Shown one piece after another: positions 44,625 through 56,125 of a stretch of 64,000 bases of DNA. The notes under the pieces are model-generated. The model was not told where the DNA came from. It ran no database searches and worked only from the letters and a program-made list of their open reading frames with translations. The stretch is from contig JAJEKV010000021.1 of NCBI GenBank assembly GCA_021234155.1, positions 18,029,710-18,093,709 on the forward strand, in the 5' to 3' direction. A program made the translations under genes and the position numbers. Every line of letters starts with the position of its first letter. Position 1 is the stretch's first letter. This stretch comes from Isoetes taiwanensis. Taxonomy: Eukaryota; Streptophyta; Lycopodiopsida; Isoetales; Isoetaceae.

Positions 44625-46243
44625 CACATGGATTATATGGGCGCTTGGAATTTCATTCGCCTAGAAGCTATGCAGCTTCTTAAAGCATTACGTTCTGATT
44701 CCCTGGCGTACCAGGGCATGTTTTTTGAAACAAGGCATCAAAAGGACCTCTACCGATTCCAGATTGATGATCTCACAGCAAAAGCTCGTCACCCAGAAAT
44801 CTCACATGATATTCTCGATCATGCCATGCCTGAGTTTAGATATATTTAGATCACTCCAAACTTTATGGGAAAATATATTTGTTTTGGTATAAAAATGAGC
44901 CAAGGCTGGTTATACATGATCCAAACAGGTGAGGGATGTGTTTGGCAAGGCACCTGGCCATTTTGGCGTAAGCCCTCAGATGTGAGAATCTACAGTTGAT
45001 TTCTTATTGGAAATGGTCTGCTTGTGCACAGAGGAGACGGATTCTGAACCCTGCATTTCAACCACAGAAGCTCAAGGTACCACCAGTTCTTCTATTTTTT
45101 TTTTTTTAAGTTGTAGAGTGTAACGTGTCTTGTAATTTCTGTTTTTACTTTGTATGATGTAGCATGTCTTGTAATTCTTGTTTGTGAGTGTAGGCAATGG
45201 TTGGTGTCATGGCGAATTACACCTTGCAGATGGTAGAAGAATGGGAATTAGCCATTCAAAAGCGCAGTTCGGATATGGAAATTGAGGTTTTGAAGCAGTT
45301 AAACTGTCTGGCTGGAGACATATCTCACACTGCATTTGGAAGTAGCTATAAGAATGACAGAAAGTTTCGGAGCTTTTGCAGCTCCTACCACACCTGGTAC
45401 CTAAGGTCATCCCCTTGAATTTGCTTCCTAGTGGCAGGTAACATGCTCTATTCAACTTTTCTAATCCATGACATAGATGACACTACAGGACCTTAATATT
45501 ACATCTGCTATTATACGGACTTATGAGTAAAGAGGTTCATGCTGTCATTTTTTTTCCAGGTTGCTTCCCATTCCTATTGATCTGCAGTTAGGGAGTATAA
45601 AGAATAAACTTAACTGTTTACTTGAAGATATGGTTAAAGAAAGGACAAAGTCAGCACACAATGATGATTATGGAGATGTTGAGAAGAGTCTTGGAAAGTT
45701 TGGGAATGAGCAATAGAAGAATGTCAGACATTCTATCTTGCTGGCCATGAGACCACGTTTTTCTTATTAACATGGTGTTTAATGCTTTTATCAAAGTACC
45801 CTATGTGGCAAGATCTTGCACGTAATGAAGTACAAGAAGCTTGTAAGGGCAATCTGCCAGATGCCGAATGCTTGACAAATTAAAGATTGTAAGCTCTTTT
45901 GCTTCTGAGATTCTATATGGTTTCTTTCAATCCATTATAGCACTTTGTGATGCTTCTTGCGCACTGTCAATGGCAGGCAATAAGTGTTATCAATGAAACG
46001 TTAAGACTATATCCTCCAGGAACTTATGTCGAAAGGAGCTCTAATGAAAATATTAAGCCTGGGAAGTTATTCATTTCAAAGGGAACTGTACTTTTTGTTC
46101 CCATTGTTGCCCTTCATCATGATCCCTCCCTCTGGGGTCCTGATGTGAATGAGTTTAATCCAAATCGATTTGCCCATGGCATTGCAACGTTTGTAACATT
46201 AATGGTATTGCTAAAGTGGCTTATCAAAGGAAAATGGAAATAA
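44625..46243 (+). pseudogene. Cytochrome P450, CYP72-clan-like, truncated
   Basis: Exon I (44625-45076) includes ISHDILDHAMPEF, then in shifted frames YGKIYLFWYKNEPRLVIHDP and RRRILNPAFQPQKLK. Exon II (45194-45437) has AGDISHTAFGSSYK. Exon III (45560-45888) has the I-helix oxygen-binding motif AGHETT in a shifted frame. Exon IV (from 45977) has INETLRLYPP (ExxR) and NEFNPNRF (PERF-like). The heme-binding FxxGxRxCxG segment is absent; the frame ends LLKWLIKGKWK. Intact members are ER-bound monooxygenases acting on hormones or specialised metabolites. At least three frameshifts and the lost heme loop make it non-functional. Intron positions are preserved, so it decayed from a gene copy, not a retrocopy. 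Confidence 0.85.
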
Positions 46244-46744
46244 AGGAATTAATGTGTTTTGAAAAAGACGAACCATAACTCAACACCTTCAATTATGTCG
46301 TGTTTTTTAAGCAGTTAAGTATTTACTAGAGCAAGATTCTAAATATCCTACCTGCAAGAAGAATACAATTGCATCCAAATTCATCTGACATTCAGATTTC
46401 TGCAAGCTACGTATAATTATGTTTATTTTCATAAAGATAAAGATAATTTAGATGTTAGCAATTCAAAACTCAAATTTTGCAAAAATGAAAGCAGAATGTG
46501 GTTCTAAAATTAGTGGAGAACATGTTAAATCATATATCACCATTCTTTCAAGGTAAAGGCAAATCTACACACTAAAAGACAAGAGCCTGCTTGAGGAAAA
46601 GCACTCACAGCCTACAAACTTTCTACAAGATTATGAAGTATTATTTTTGTTTGGTGCAGTCGCCAGAATTATATTGTGACATAGATTGTGGTACAAGAGA
46701 GCTTAGACCTAGAAATGGAACCAAAAAAAAAAAAAAACTCAAAA

Positions 46745-47210
46745 CTAAGCTAAAAGACACAAGAAACATAAGGTGAGAAGGAAATTTCCGTCTATAATGA
46801 CAATCAAAACAAATCCACTATGTATATAGATACAGATGAAGCAGGTAAGAAGATTAAATATAATGGCAAATACGACGGCCCTGCCAGAAGTAGCAGATTG
46901 GATAATTGGGATGATAGCAAGGACCCCAATTCCAACAGCAGGGAGTATGGAAACCATACTCGGGTATTGGGCAAGGGACCCAACTGTAGCAGCATAATCT
47001 GCTTGATTTTGTAGCATAGTTTGCTGGATTTTTTCGCTGCTGTAGATTCTGTGCAGCCACCGCCTCATACTGTGGCCGTAACTGTGACTGTCCATGTGAC
47101 TGCATTGGAGCATGTAAAGGACGCAGATCTGGGTCTGGAGCATACAAGAATAGACACATCGAAACCAGAAAAAGCATAGCCGCAGTTACCACAAGTCCCT
47201 TCTTCTCCAT
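46745..47210 (-). CDS. Putative small multi-pass membrane protein, one frameshift
   Basis: ATG at 47210 opens MEKKGLVVTAAMLFLVSMCL FLYAPDPDLRPLHAPMQ, a clear N-terminal signal anchor. Near 47040 the meaningful frame moves by one to give QTMLQNQADYAATVGSLAQY and SILPAVGIGVLAIIPIIQSA, AVVFAIIFNLLTCFICIYI, two more hydrophobic segments, with stop at 46745. No family recognised. A single indel separates the two halves, which could be an assembly error or a recent mutation. The gene has no intron in the model. Confidence 0.5.
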
Positions 47211-47660
47211 GCTTCAAAACTTGGGAGCTGGTTTCTTCGTTTATATTTTGAATTTGGTCTTTTGCGGATCTTGACCAGCTCGCCACCTCGCCATTCTGCC
47301 ACGTCATCCCATCCTACAAAAGTCGATCACGAGCAAATTAGAACATCATGGTTGGGTCGTGATTTCTTCCGGTGGTCTATTTTCCTGATGCCATGTGGCA
47401 TGGCCAATATCCCGGAATCCTAATCGGGTATGAAAATTCCTGATTACCTGTTGATCCGGTTGCAGAAACAGAGGAACAGAAATTCTTGTTGTTGTTTGTT
47501 CCGTCCGACCGTGAACATCCGATCATGAACAGAAGCCGAAGAACAGCTATTTTCTATGCTTCTTGTTCCGACCTTGCACAACAGGTGAAGAACAGCTATG
47601 AAAGGGAAACAGAGATCAAAATCATAGTGCCATAGCCGTGAGCTCAAAATCACTCCCCAA

Positions 47661-47998
47661 CCATGATATTGTAAGGGTAAGAAAACTGGTCAGTGATTCA
47701 CCGGCTTGCAGCTCCCGGCTAACGCCGGTCGCTGCCAATCCGGGAATCACTTCCCAGTTGTCTTACCCTTATACAACATGGCAACTGGGGAGCCCATTCA
47801 GCCTCCGGAATGGAAAGCGGCGGGCTTGATTCCGCTCAACAGGTCAAGAAGAGGTAAAGGGATCAAATTTTGCATCCTCCCCAGTTGCCATGTTGTGGGG
47901 GGACGAAACAGGGTCGCTGATTCCAGGACCCGCTCCCGGCTGCCGCCGGTCGCGGGACCCCCTGGAATCATCTCCCCTGTTTCCATCCCCCCATACAT
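47661..47998. repeat. Three overlapping foldback hairpins
   Basis: Hairpin 1: 47661-47781, arms CCATG..ATTGTAAGGGTAAGA / TCTTACCCTTATACAACATGG around a GC-rich core GCTCCCGGCTAACGCCGGTCGC. Hairpin 2: arms ACAACATGGCAACTGGGGAG (47774-47793) and CTCCCCAGTTGCCATGTTGT (47876-47895). Hairpin 3: 47890-47998, arms ATGTTGTGGGGGGA / TCCCCCCATACAT around GCTCCCGGCTGCCGCCGGTCGC. Neighbouring hairpins share arms. Confidence 0.8.
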
Positions 47999-48892
47999 CA
48001 TCTATACTGCTAACACTGATCCAATAATTACCAAGGGGTGCGCTCGCTGCCGCAACTTCCCCCATTGGTTAAGGCACATTCCCATCTTCAGAAAAAAAAA
48101 AATGGGGTCTTCAACCATCGTTAAGCTTAATATTGAAAATTCCACGTAGGTTCATACATGGAGCCAATGGGGAGATACCTTCTATGTTTCAAGGGCACAT
48201 TAGGTGGCAATATAAAAAGCATTCTCATTTTCTTATTAGGCATCCACGTGTCGACTTTTAATTGGACGCACATTTCAAAAGGTTTTCTCTTGTGTGGGTG
48301 GAGACTTCTAAAATCTTTCTATATTTATGTGTACATGAAAATCTAAACCTATGAAATTTCTTTATCCTTTGGACATCCGATAAAGCTATGAGATTTTTCG
48401 AAGGAAAACATTTAAATATGCTTTCGACTCTTTCGAATATGGTTTCGCTCCAGCTCATATGTCTTTAGATTTACCTACAATGTCTTTGGTTCGCCTACAG
48501 ATTGGAGGGGTAGCAAAAGTAGATCAGGTGCGATTCTTGCCAGCTTATATAAGAATTTTCTTGATCTGTAATTCATGCTAATATAAGGAGAGCAGGGTTT
48601 GGGAGGTATCACTGCCCAAAGGCCCACTAGAATAATCCTTCTGTTTATGCTCTTTTGTAACTCTTCTATTTTATGCTTAGCGTCAATGTGGTTGGAAGAA
48701 AAATGAAGCTTTTGTTGGTTCATTTATATGAATATCCCCATTATTTTGTGGCCTCAAACATATGATAGATCCTACAATCCTATTCTATTTTTGTAACAAC
48801 TCATTATCATTCTTTTAAAAGCATTGAGATGGAAGTTTCAAGCTTGGGTTTGAGATGTAAAGCTAATTTCTTTAGAGCTTAGGTCTGAACTG

Positions 48893-50250
48893 CATGGAGA
48901 GAAGGCCACTCAGCAAGCTGCAACAGCTTCTCCAGCTCATGCCAATGCTACCCCTCCCCGACGACGATCGGGGGCTCAACACAGTCAGCAAGCAGCAGGC
49001 AACCAACAACAGGTGCAGAGACATGGAACATTGCCTCGCGGCTCAGTGAGCAGCAAGAGCAGTGTCGTAGGAGACATAATGTGGTAGTTCGAGGCCTTCT
49101 TGAAGGGAAGGGGGAGCACCTCATGGAGCATCTACACACAGTGGTCCTGTCACACATGAGGTTTCATGCCCCCGTACACATTGCCCGGGCTAGCCGCCAC
49201 GGTGTTAGGCACCTAGACCGTCCACGCATTGCCAAATTCATAGTTGCCGATGCACTGGTAAGAGATGCCATACTATGCCATGGGGTGAAAATGAAGAGCA
49301 CCTCAGTGTATATCGATCAAGAACTCACCCCTCGACAATAGGAACAACGTAGAAGGGAGTTAGCTCATGTGCAAACCATCAATCGCGCCGGAGGCGCAGC
49401 TGCCCTTGTCCAAGGCAAAGCATGAGTGTTCAGGCCACCCAACACTGACGTTGGGGATGCGACACACAGAGCTACTAAAGCCCCTAGGGATCTGCTACCA
49501 CATCTGCTATTCCGGCTCCCAGAGCTGCTACTGCACCCAATGCTGAAGTTGATGCTGAGACTGTTGCTCCTGCTTAGCATGCGCCTACCGCTTCTACTGC
49601 TCCACCCACTGCGCGTATTGTCACCGCTCAAGCTGCTGCTGTTTCTGCTACTACTCCTTCTGCTGCTCCTTCTGCTACTCCTGCTGCTCCTTCATAGCAC
49701 GTTCATGCTGCTCTCCTTGCTGCGCGGCTAACCCGATCATCAAATAGGGACAATGCTTGTATATGGTCTCCTGGAATTGCAGGGGCTTCCATTGGCAGGA
49801 GGGAGATAGTCTCAACTTCATTGCGACAGACCTGGATCTCATCTTCCTTATGGAAACTTGAGAACATGCCACCAGATAGCAGAGTTACCAGGATATCAGC
49901 ACTACTCATTGTTCAATGAATGCACGGGCAAACAGGGACATGGAAGTGTCGCCTGTTACTACCGCACAAGCTTAGCACCATCAGTTTCGTTGCAGAAGAC
50001 AGACAGACACAACCTCTACCTCTGGATCCGAGTGCATATTCGCAGTGGTGATAGTTTCTTTCTTGCAGCATGTTACTTTCCACACGCAGACTCCAACTTC
50101 TATCGCTATAAAACAGATGTTTATACGATGACATACAACTGTACAGACAGTTAGGCAGAGTTGTGCTGCTAGGAGAGTTCAATGCATGCACAGGAATAGA
50201 ACAGCCTCACAAAGTTTGGCCCATTGCGAGATGACGTCCTGCGGCTCTGC
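48893..50250 (+). pseudogene. LINE 5' part: ORF1 and endonuclease, broken
   Basis: 49081-49341 encodes HLDRPRIAKFIVADALVR and VKMKSTSVYIDQELTPRQ, like the nucleic-acid-binding ORF1 domain of L1/Tx1-type LINEs. An Ala/Pro/Thr-rich GCTnCT repeat region follows (49500-49700). At about 49763 VSWNCRGFHWQEGD starts the apurinic-like endonuclease, continuing as LYLWIRVHIRSGDSFFLAAC YFPHADSNFY and, in a third frame, LLGEFNACTG, where the catalytic GDFN Asp has become Glu. Stops and frameshifts break both ORFs. It is probably the same LINE family as LINE A at 33.7 and 38 kb. The 3' end stops near 50250. Confidence 0.75.
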
Positions 50251-50723
50251 CCTATAGAGACAAGGAGGATTCACTTGTGTTATGCATATAAACCATCTGA
50301 GTGTACGCTAAGGAATTTTTTATTGCCTATTTTGTACTTATAATAAGGGGTATTTACCATTTATTTCACTTGTCTAGTTGTATTTTAAGGAGTCTAAGGG
50401 TGTATCAAGCCAATTTTCTGCGTATGATAAGTTGGTTTGGCTTAACCTTGGAATGCAAATGCCATATCCAAAATACATATAGGTGAATCCCCTGGGACAG
50501 ATACTGCTTAGCCACCAAAATCAGTCGACGGCCCCCATCAGGTCAGGCGACATGGCCGGCAATTGTTTCAAATGTATTTAGCATCTTTGATTTAGTCATA
50601 TGCAATTTTTTTGGTGCAGTGGCCTTTATTTGCCGGCTACAACTGCAGGCAAGAAAAATAGGGAGGAGGCTCCAGTATTATGGATTATGTGTTGATGGCT
50701 GAACAAGATCTGCATCTCCTCAC

Positions 50724-52370
50724 TCAACTTCGAGTAGGCACAGTGTTACAGGTGCTCCCAAGGGTATAGCCGGAATCGGACCCTTGACGGACATCCATGA
50801 GCATGGGGGTATTGTTAGTTGGAATCTTAGGTTTACCACTTTCATCTTCGTGCCATATAGGTACTCCCTCATCTGGCCTCCATTTATCATCTGAAGGTCT
50901 CATCTTCCATTGCATGATTGGCTTATTTCCCATGACCCAGAAAGTGTACTGAAGAGGTCTAGATTGACCTTCCATATCAAGAGCATAACCTTCGATAAAA
51001 TTCTTCCAATCAGGCACCTCTTGTATGATCAACCCTATAGGAGAAGGTGAAATGCATTCACTAAGAACTTCCATTAGTCTAGGAAGATTGGTCACAGTTT
51101 GAGATTTCAACGGCGCACTATACTTCCCAAACAATGCATCCACATCCTCATGAGTATGTCCAGGCATTAAGAACCCTAAATTCACTCTTTCAAAGACACC
51201 CACGGCTGTTAGATAAGATAGGAGTGAGAACATATACCTGTTTTTATTCTGTCCAGCACAATTGTCAAGTTGGAGGAGATAGATCTCGAGGTTGGGGACG
51301 TGAACTTGAGGCTCCAACATGTTCAGAAGCACCTGACTTCCTAAACCTTGCCTTAGTAAACTTCTCTAAATTATTAGGCTTTCTCCACCTCCAGGGTTGT
51401 GGAGGTCACCAGAATAACCACTCTCATAGTTCCTCAAGCACCTCATCACACTTCCAATATGAAAATCAGGACCATCACTCCACAATTGCAAACTAAAATG
51501 GCCATAATAAATTGGTCTAGAGCCATGCACTATTGCACCTGTCAGAGAGACTTGCAAAGGATAAGCTCTATTGATTTGCTTGGGTATGTAACTATACTGT
51601 GGCAAACAAGTCTTCGATTGATCCATCTTGTCATGTATAATACAAACATAGTTATTGGGTTCCAAACATGATAATGTTCTCCACATCCAATAAGTGGATC
51701 TGCATGATAGTTGGTCTGTCATGTGATCTTTCATTTGCTCCCTTATCGTAGCCCTTTGGCTTGGTTGCTTGGTCTTATCAAGAATCTCTTTCAACTTAGC
51801 ACACAAGTTGCACTTTGCAAAGTTGTTCGAAGTGTCTATAGTGACATGCTTGAAGTGCTTGCTCCATAGTCTCTCAATTTGGGTTGAGATATTGCGGGTA
51901 TTTTGTAGTTCTCGAAGCAAAGCATTCACTTCCTCCAATATGCTCTTCTGGGTACAATGGGATGGCAATCTCTTCTCGACAACTATTTTTCCCTGTTGAT
52001 CTTTCCTACTTTTATGTGGCATATTCTCAGCATTGAATTCAACATATTTTTCAAAAACCTCCCTAGCAGCCAGGATCCTAGAAGTTGGCCTCAACATGCC
52101 ATTATTTCCATGTAATGCAATTTTACTCCCCTTTGCATGACTTGCTTGCCAATTTTGCCAAGATGAAATTGGAATGCCATGAATATGTATCCATGCAACT
52201 TTACATATCCATGTCCCTAGCAGTGGGTATTTTTTTTTCTTTGGAAATTTTTCATCTTGAAGTGCAAGCTCATGAATGGAGTACATGTAAGTCCTCCTCT
52301 CATCACAAGTATACTCTTGGAAGGTGGCTCTTGCTTCCACCAATTCATCAATTTCAAACTTCGAACACAA
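50724..52370 (-). pseudogene. DUF7869-type transposase-like gene with one in-frame stop
   Basis: A frame of 549 codons from ATG 52370 to 50724 is interrupted only by a TAG at 51366-51368; the frame is the same on both sides. The upstream part includes a CNLC cysteine pair (NNFAKCNLCAKLKEIL). Downstream, LLQLDNCAGQNKNRYMFSLL and LGFLMPGHTHEDVDALFGKY match the D-N...GHTHEDxD signature of a widespread domain of unknown function. Acidic residues in these motifs suggest a DDE-like transposase fold (inference). More N-terminal sequence (FACIKQLEVPCIMPWPIACI) lies at 52680-52450 in another frame. The gene could be read through or recently killed. Confidence 0.65.
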
Positions 52371-52899
52371 TTAGCCCAACAACATTCCATTCCCTTACCT
52401 TAGTCGAGCTTCACGTGAACAATCACTACTTGACTTGGACCTCTTGCTAGGATAATGTTTCACCCCGAAAGTGTGCCCTCTTCTCTGAAAATGTGGTCCT
52501 GGCAGCTATTGGAGGTGCATTAAGAAAATCAGTGTCATCCACAACCTCTGGCTCCGGTAAAAGGAATTCTCCTATAAACTCAATGCAGGCTATAGGCCAT
52601 GGCATGATGCATGGAACCTCCAATTGTTTAATACAAGCAAAGGCAATCGGTGATTTGATCCTTTTCCTTCCATTTTTTCCTCTAAACTTGTTATGGCCAC
52701 ACCCACTTTATCCTCTCCTAACCTTTCATCATTGTGACTGGATAGGATCAGCTAGTATGATAGTTCCTTCACCCACTAGCTCCTTATTGCATTGGTGCTT
52801 CACTTTCACCTTCTTATTCTTCCAATCCAACCCTTGTCAGAGGACAATTTGCTTAGTAGTCTCACCTCAACACCCTTTGGGTGGTCCACAAAGATGACC

Positions 52900-53540
52900 T
52901 ACAAGAACAATGTTTACAATGGGGTAACAATGTGATAAGAACATGTGGTAACAATGTTGAAACATGTTGGGGGGATAGGCATTACATTTTTACCCTTTTT
53001 AGGATCCACACGCTTCACCTATATAAAGTGAAATGTCTTAATATTAGTTCGAAAAAAGGACAAAGTAATTTTGAGAACCGATTAAAGGGAACTTTAAGAA
53101 ATACCAAAAGAACCATTAAATGGACAAATATATGTTGTAAGTGCAGCCAAAAATAGGTTGTAAGTATAGCTCAGGTGTAGGTAATTATTGCAAAATTAAT
53201 GGTAACATAGGGTGTATGCTAGTAATACTAATGAGGTAAGTATAGGTCGTAAATCTAGATGGGCCAAAGTTGGTTGTAAGTATAGCTGGGGTCTAGGTAA
53301 TTATACAAAATTAATGAAAACACAGGTTTTAAGTATAGCTGAAATGATAACCTAGGGCGTAATTAATTCATAGAAGTAATGATAGCTAATTCGTATAGGA
53401 TATAAATCTTGTATGATGTGATGGAATCATAATTACAACCGCGCCTATAAGAAACCTTGCATGCATGAAACCCTCCATTCTTTCAACCGCCAATCCTTTC
53501 TTCCTTCTAGCGCCAATCCTTTCTTCCTTCCTTCCTTACC
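52900..53540. other. No gene recognised; degenerate repeat of AGGTAAnTAT/TTGTAAGTATAGCT
   Basis: GTTGTAAGTATAGCT...TAGGTAATTA appears about three times between 53156 and 53350. The end (53500-53540) has C/T-rich CCAATCCTTTCTTCCTT repeated twice, which may be a core promoter or leader for the next ORF. Confidence 0.5.
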
Positions 53541-54004
53541 ATGGTGAGCCATGCTGCCCGGCCTCTTCTTCGCTCCATCATGGGACTTCTAGCCCCGAGA
53601 GGCGAAGAGGCAGATAAAAAATTTGATAAAGAATTCATTCCCCCCTCCCGCAGATGCCGCTGTGGCTGCTCTCCGCACCACAGTCCGGATAATTGCGAGG
53701 AATTATTTCTTCGGGGCAAGCTTCTCCGGGGAAAAGATTATCGAGCACCGGCACCAAGACCAGGCCGAGTCCCCATACTCCCCTTGATTCGGATGAGGAG
53801 ATGGAGAACGAGATTGAGAAAGAAGAAGAAATGGAGGAAGCGGATGAAGAATGGCGGGAAGAATTAAAAGAAGAAAAAAGCGGTGATTATGGGACGCCTC
53901 TCCTCCTCAGAAGACGCGAAGATCTTTGCCAAGACATCCCGGCGAAGATGGCGGATGAAAGCTCGAGGAGGAAGAAGAGGAGGAGGAAGAAGAGGAGGAG
54001 GTAG
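53541..54004 (+). CDS. Putative charged protein, frameshifted, uncertain
   Basis: ATG at 53541 opens MVSHAARPLLRSIMGLLAPR and a CRCGCSPHHSPDNC cluster. Near 53780 the plausible frame shifts to HTPLDSDEEMENEIEKEEEM...EEW and a very basic end, RRKKRRRKKRRR, stopping at 54004. The acid and basic blocks suggest a nuclear protein, but low-complexity sequence makes this weak. No family recognised. Confidence 0.3.
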
Positions 54005-54156
54005 AGGGCTGATTTTTTTTTTTGTTTTTGTTATTTAGTTTTTGGTTCAGAAGAGCGAGCTGGGCATCTCCAAAAAAGGCCTCAAATGAGGATTATGAAT
54101 GGAGCTAGGCATCTCCTTAAACTGCCTAGAACTTCTGTAATTTTGTAACACGTGAG

Positions 54157-54420
54157 TGGGCAACTCTAATAAAAGGCCTTATGTAAAAATTTTCAATGGC
54201 AATACAAGGATTTATTGACTGCAATATGTTTCTTTAGTTTCTACTCTAACTTGAAAGCGAATCGTAATTTTGCGAAGCAACATTTTTGAATACGGCAACT
54301 CTAATAAAAGGCCTTATGTAAAAATTTTCAATGGCAATACAAGGACTAATGACTGCAATATGTTTCCTTAGTGTCAACTCTAACTTGAAAGCATAACTGT
54401 AATTTCTTCAGAAGCTGTTT
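54157..54420. repeat. Tandem duplication, 135-bp unit
   Basis: AACTCTAATAAAAGGCCTTA...TAACTTGAAAGC occurs at 54162-54258 and again 135 bp downstream, with about ten differences. Confidence 0.85.
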
Positions 54421-54695
54421 TGAATTCTGGCTCTTTCATTCTTAATTTTGAGAGAGCTGAAGTGAGATCACGCCAGCGCGAAATATGTTTGTGTGCAAAA
54501 TGTTTAAATTGTCAAGCAGTCCAATACACGCCTGGCGTGAATTGCATCTGAATTAGCTTTTATGCGGTTCATGCAGCGTGTATTGGACCTGCACAATATA
54601 AACATTTTGCACACAAACATATTTCGCGCCTGGCGTGATTTCACTTCAGCTCTCTCGAATTTAAAAATTACAGTACAGCTTCTGAAGAAATTACA
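54395..54695. mobile_element. Foldback element with arms of about 130 bp
   Basis: TAATTTCTTCAGAAGCTGT...GAGAGAGCTGAAGTGAGATCACGCC and onward (about 54400-54530) is inverted at about 54565-54690, with small indels. The arms carry AATATGTTTGTGTGCAAAAT and end near a centre with AATACACGCCTGGCGTGAAT. ACGCC(T)GGCGT/GCGCGAAAT motifs recur at 54.76-54.85, 57.86-58.23 and 60.28 kb. Confidence 0.8.
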
Positions 54696-55099
54696 GTACT
54701 GCTTTAAAGTACAATACAGGATAAACGCATGGCATTTAAATTACAAGTGAATGGTATTAGCTCATGGCGCGAAATCACTAATTTGTTTTTTCAATGAATT
54801 TGCGCCTGGCGCGTATTCAACTGAACATACGCATGGAGCGTATTCAACTGAAGTTCCTCCTGTGCCAGCATAGGCTACAAGCATAAGCTTATTCAATGAG
54901 TAGTGTCGTGCTATTTAGGGGCTTGAAATGGAGAATGCTAAGCTGATAATTAGAGTTGCAGACCTCGAAGCCATTCTGGGTAATATCCCAATAGCTGCAC
55001 CATCTTAGTTGCCGGAATCTTGTATGCGGTTTATCTTTTTTCAACAAAGATTTGAGACTCTTGTGCAAAGCATTAGAGACTCTTGAGGAACAACACACG

Positions 55100-55780
55100 G
55101 ATGAATAACACATAGATGAATAACAATACGGATGTAATTAAAACAATGTAAAGAATGCGGGTTTTTAAAGAATCAGCTTGTGCATTTTAGTATGAGCACT
55201 CAATCTTCCCCTGTATGTCCTCCAAGAAAATGAAACTCACCTTCTTTTTAATTCATCGCCATGCAACAAAGGTTAGATGCTTTCACCCATTGTGGTCTCC
55301 ATCGGGATGCCTTCGGGTAATGCTTCGTCGTTGAAATGGCAATTGGTTACTAGAATCTTCACATGATCATTTCCAAGAGGAACTCCATGGCGGATTGCTT
55401 AGGATCGACCGATTCTATCTTGCAATTTCCACCCTCCTCTTCAAATTTGCCGCCGAAGATGTAGCATTCTTCTCCAACGCTGTTCAATGTCGCAAGATCA
55501 TGGGATTAATTTGGAGCTTGGGTTCGGAATAGTAGATGAACTTACATGAAGGTGCTTTCGACATATTTCGGCGCGGTTCTTAAGTTCTTCCGAGTTCTTT
55601 CGAAGTTCTTCTGTTCTTCTGTTCTTCCAAGTTCTTTCGAAGTTGAATGACAAGAAAGGCTGGCGGCAAGATTAGGTGGTAGTTTCAAATTATCCGTTAA
55701 TTGTACCGCTTTTTAGTATTTGAGTGAAATCTAATTATGGGATTTGACAATACGGGCGTCGAGAGCCATTTATCGCCAGA
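55100..55780. other. No gene recognised
   Basis: Includes a degenerate GTTCTTCCGAGTTCTTTCGAA repeat at 55570-55640. No supported coding region. Confidence 0.45.
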
Positions 55781-55784
55781 CGAT

Positions 55785-56010
55785 CGATCGCGTCCGCCCA
55801 TTAGGCCCAATCGTAAGATTGCTAACCGTCGATTAAAAGTCGATCCGCGAAATTTAAATATCCGCTCCCTTCTATCGGACCGTCGATTAAAAGTCGGTCC
55901 GCGAAATTTTAATAATCGCTCGCTTCTATCGGACCGTCGATGAAAAGTCGATCCGAATGAAACCCGTCGATCGAAAGCCGACCTAATCGCCTTATGGAAA
56001 TCTATATAAG
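55785..56010 (+). promoter_or_regulatory. Repeat-containing promoter with TATA box
   Basis: CCGTCGATTAAAAGTCG(A/G)TCCGC units occur about three times (55827, 55881, 55935) with a spacing near 54 bp. A TATATAAG box at 56003-56010 lies about 120 bp upstream of the ATG at 56126, a normal plant spacing. The repeats could bind a regulator (inference). Confidence 0.5.
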
Positions 56011-56125
56011 TTTTTGAATTCCATTTCTTGGTTTTTTTTTTATTGTCGACTTGCTCCGAGACGCTCAAGAACTCCGAGGCGCTCAGGAACTCAAGAACTC
56101 CGAGGCGCTCAAGATCATCGCAAAG

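Noticed and set aside
49426-49731. Leucine-rich ORF resembling a membrane protein
   Set aside because: It is another frame of the GCTnCT-rich LINE ORF1 tail.
55697-56068. Minus-strand ORF with repeated Arg-rich FNRRSDR peptide
   Set aside because: It is the reverse translation of the tandem promoter repeat upstream of the 56-kb gene.
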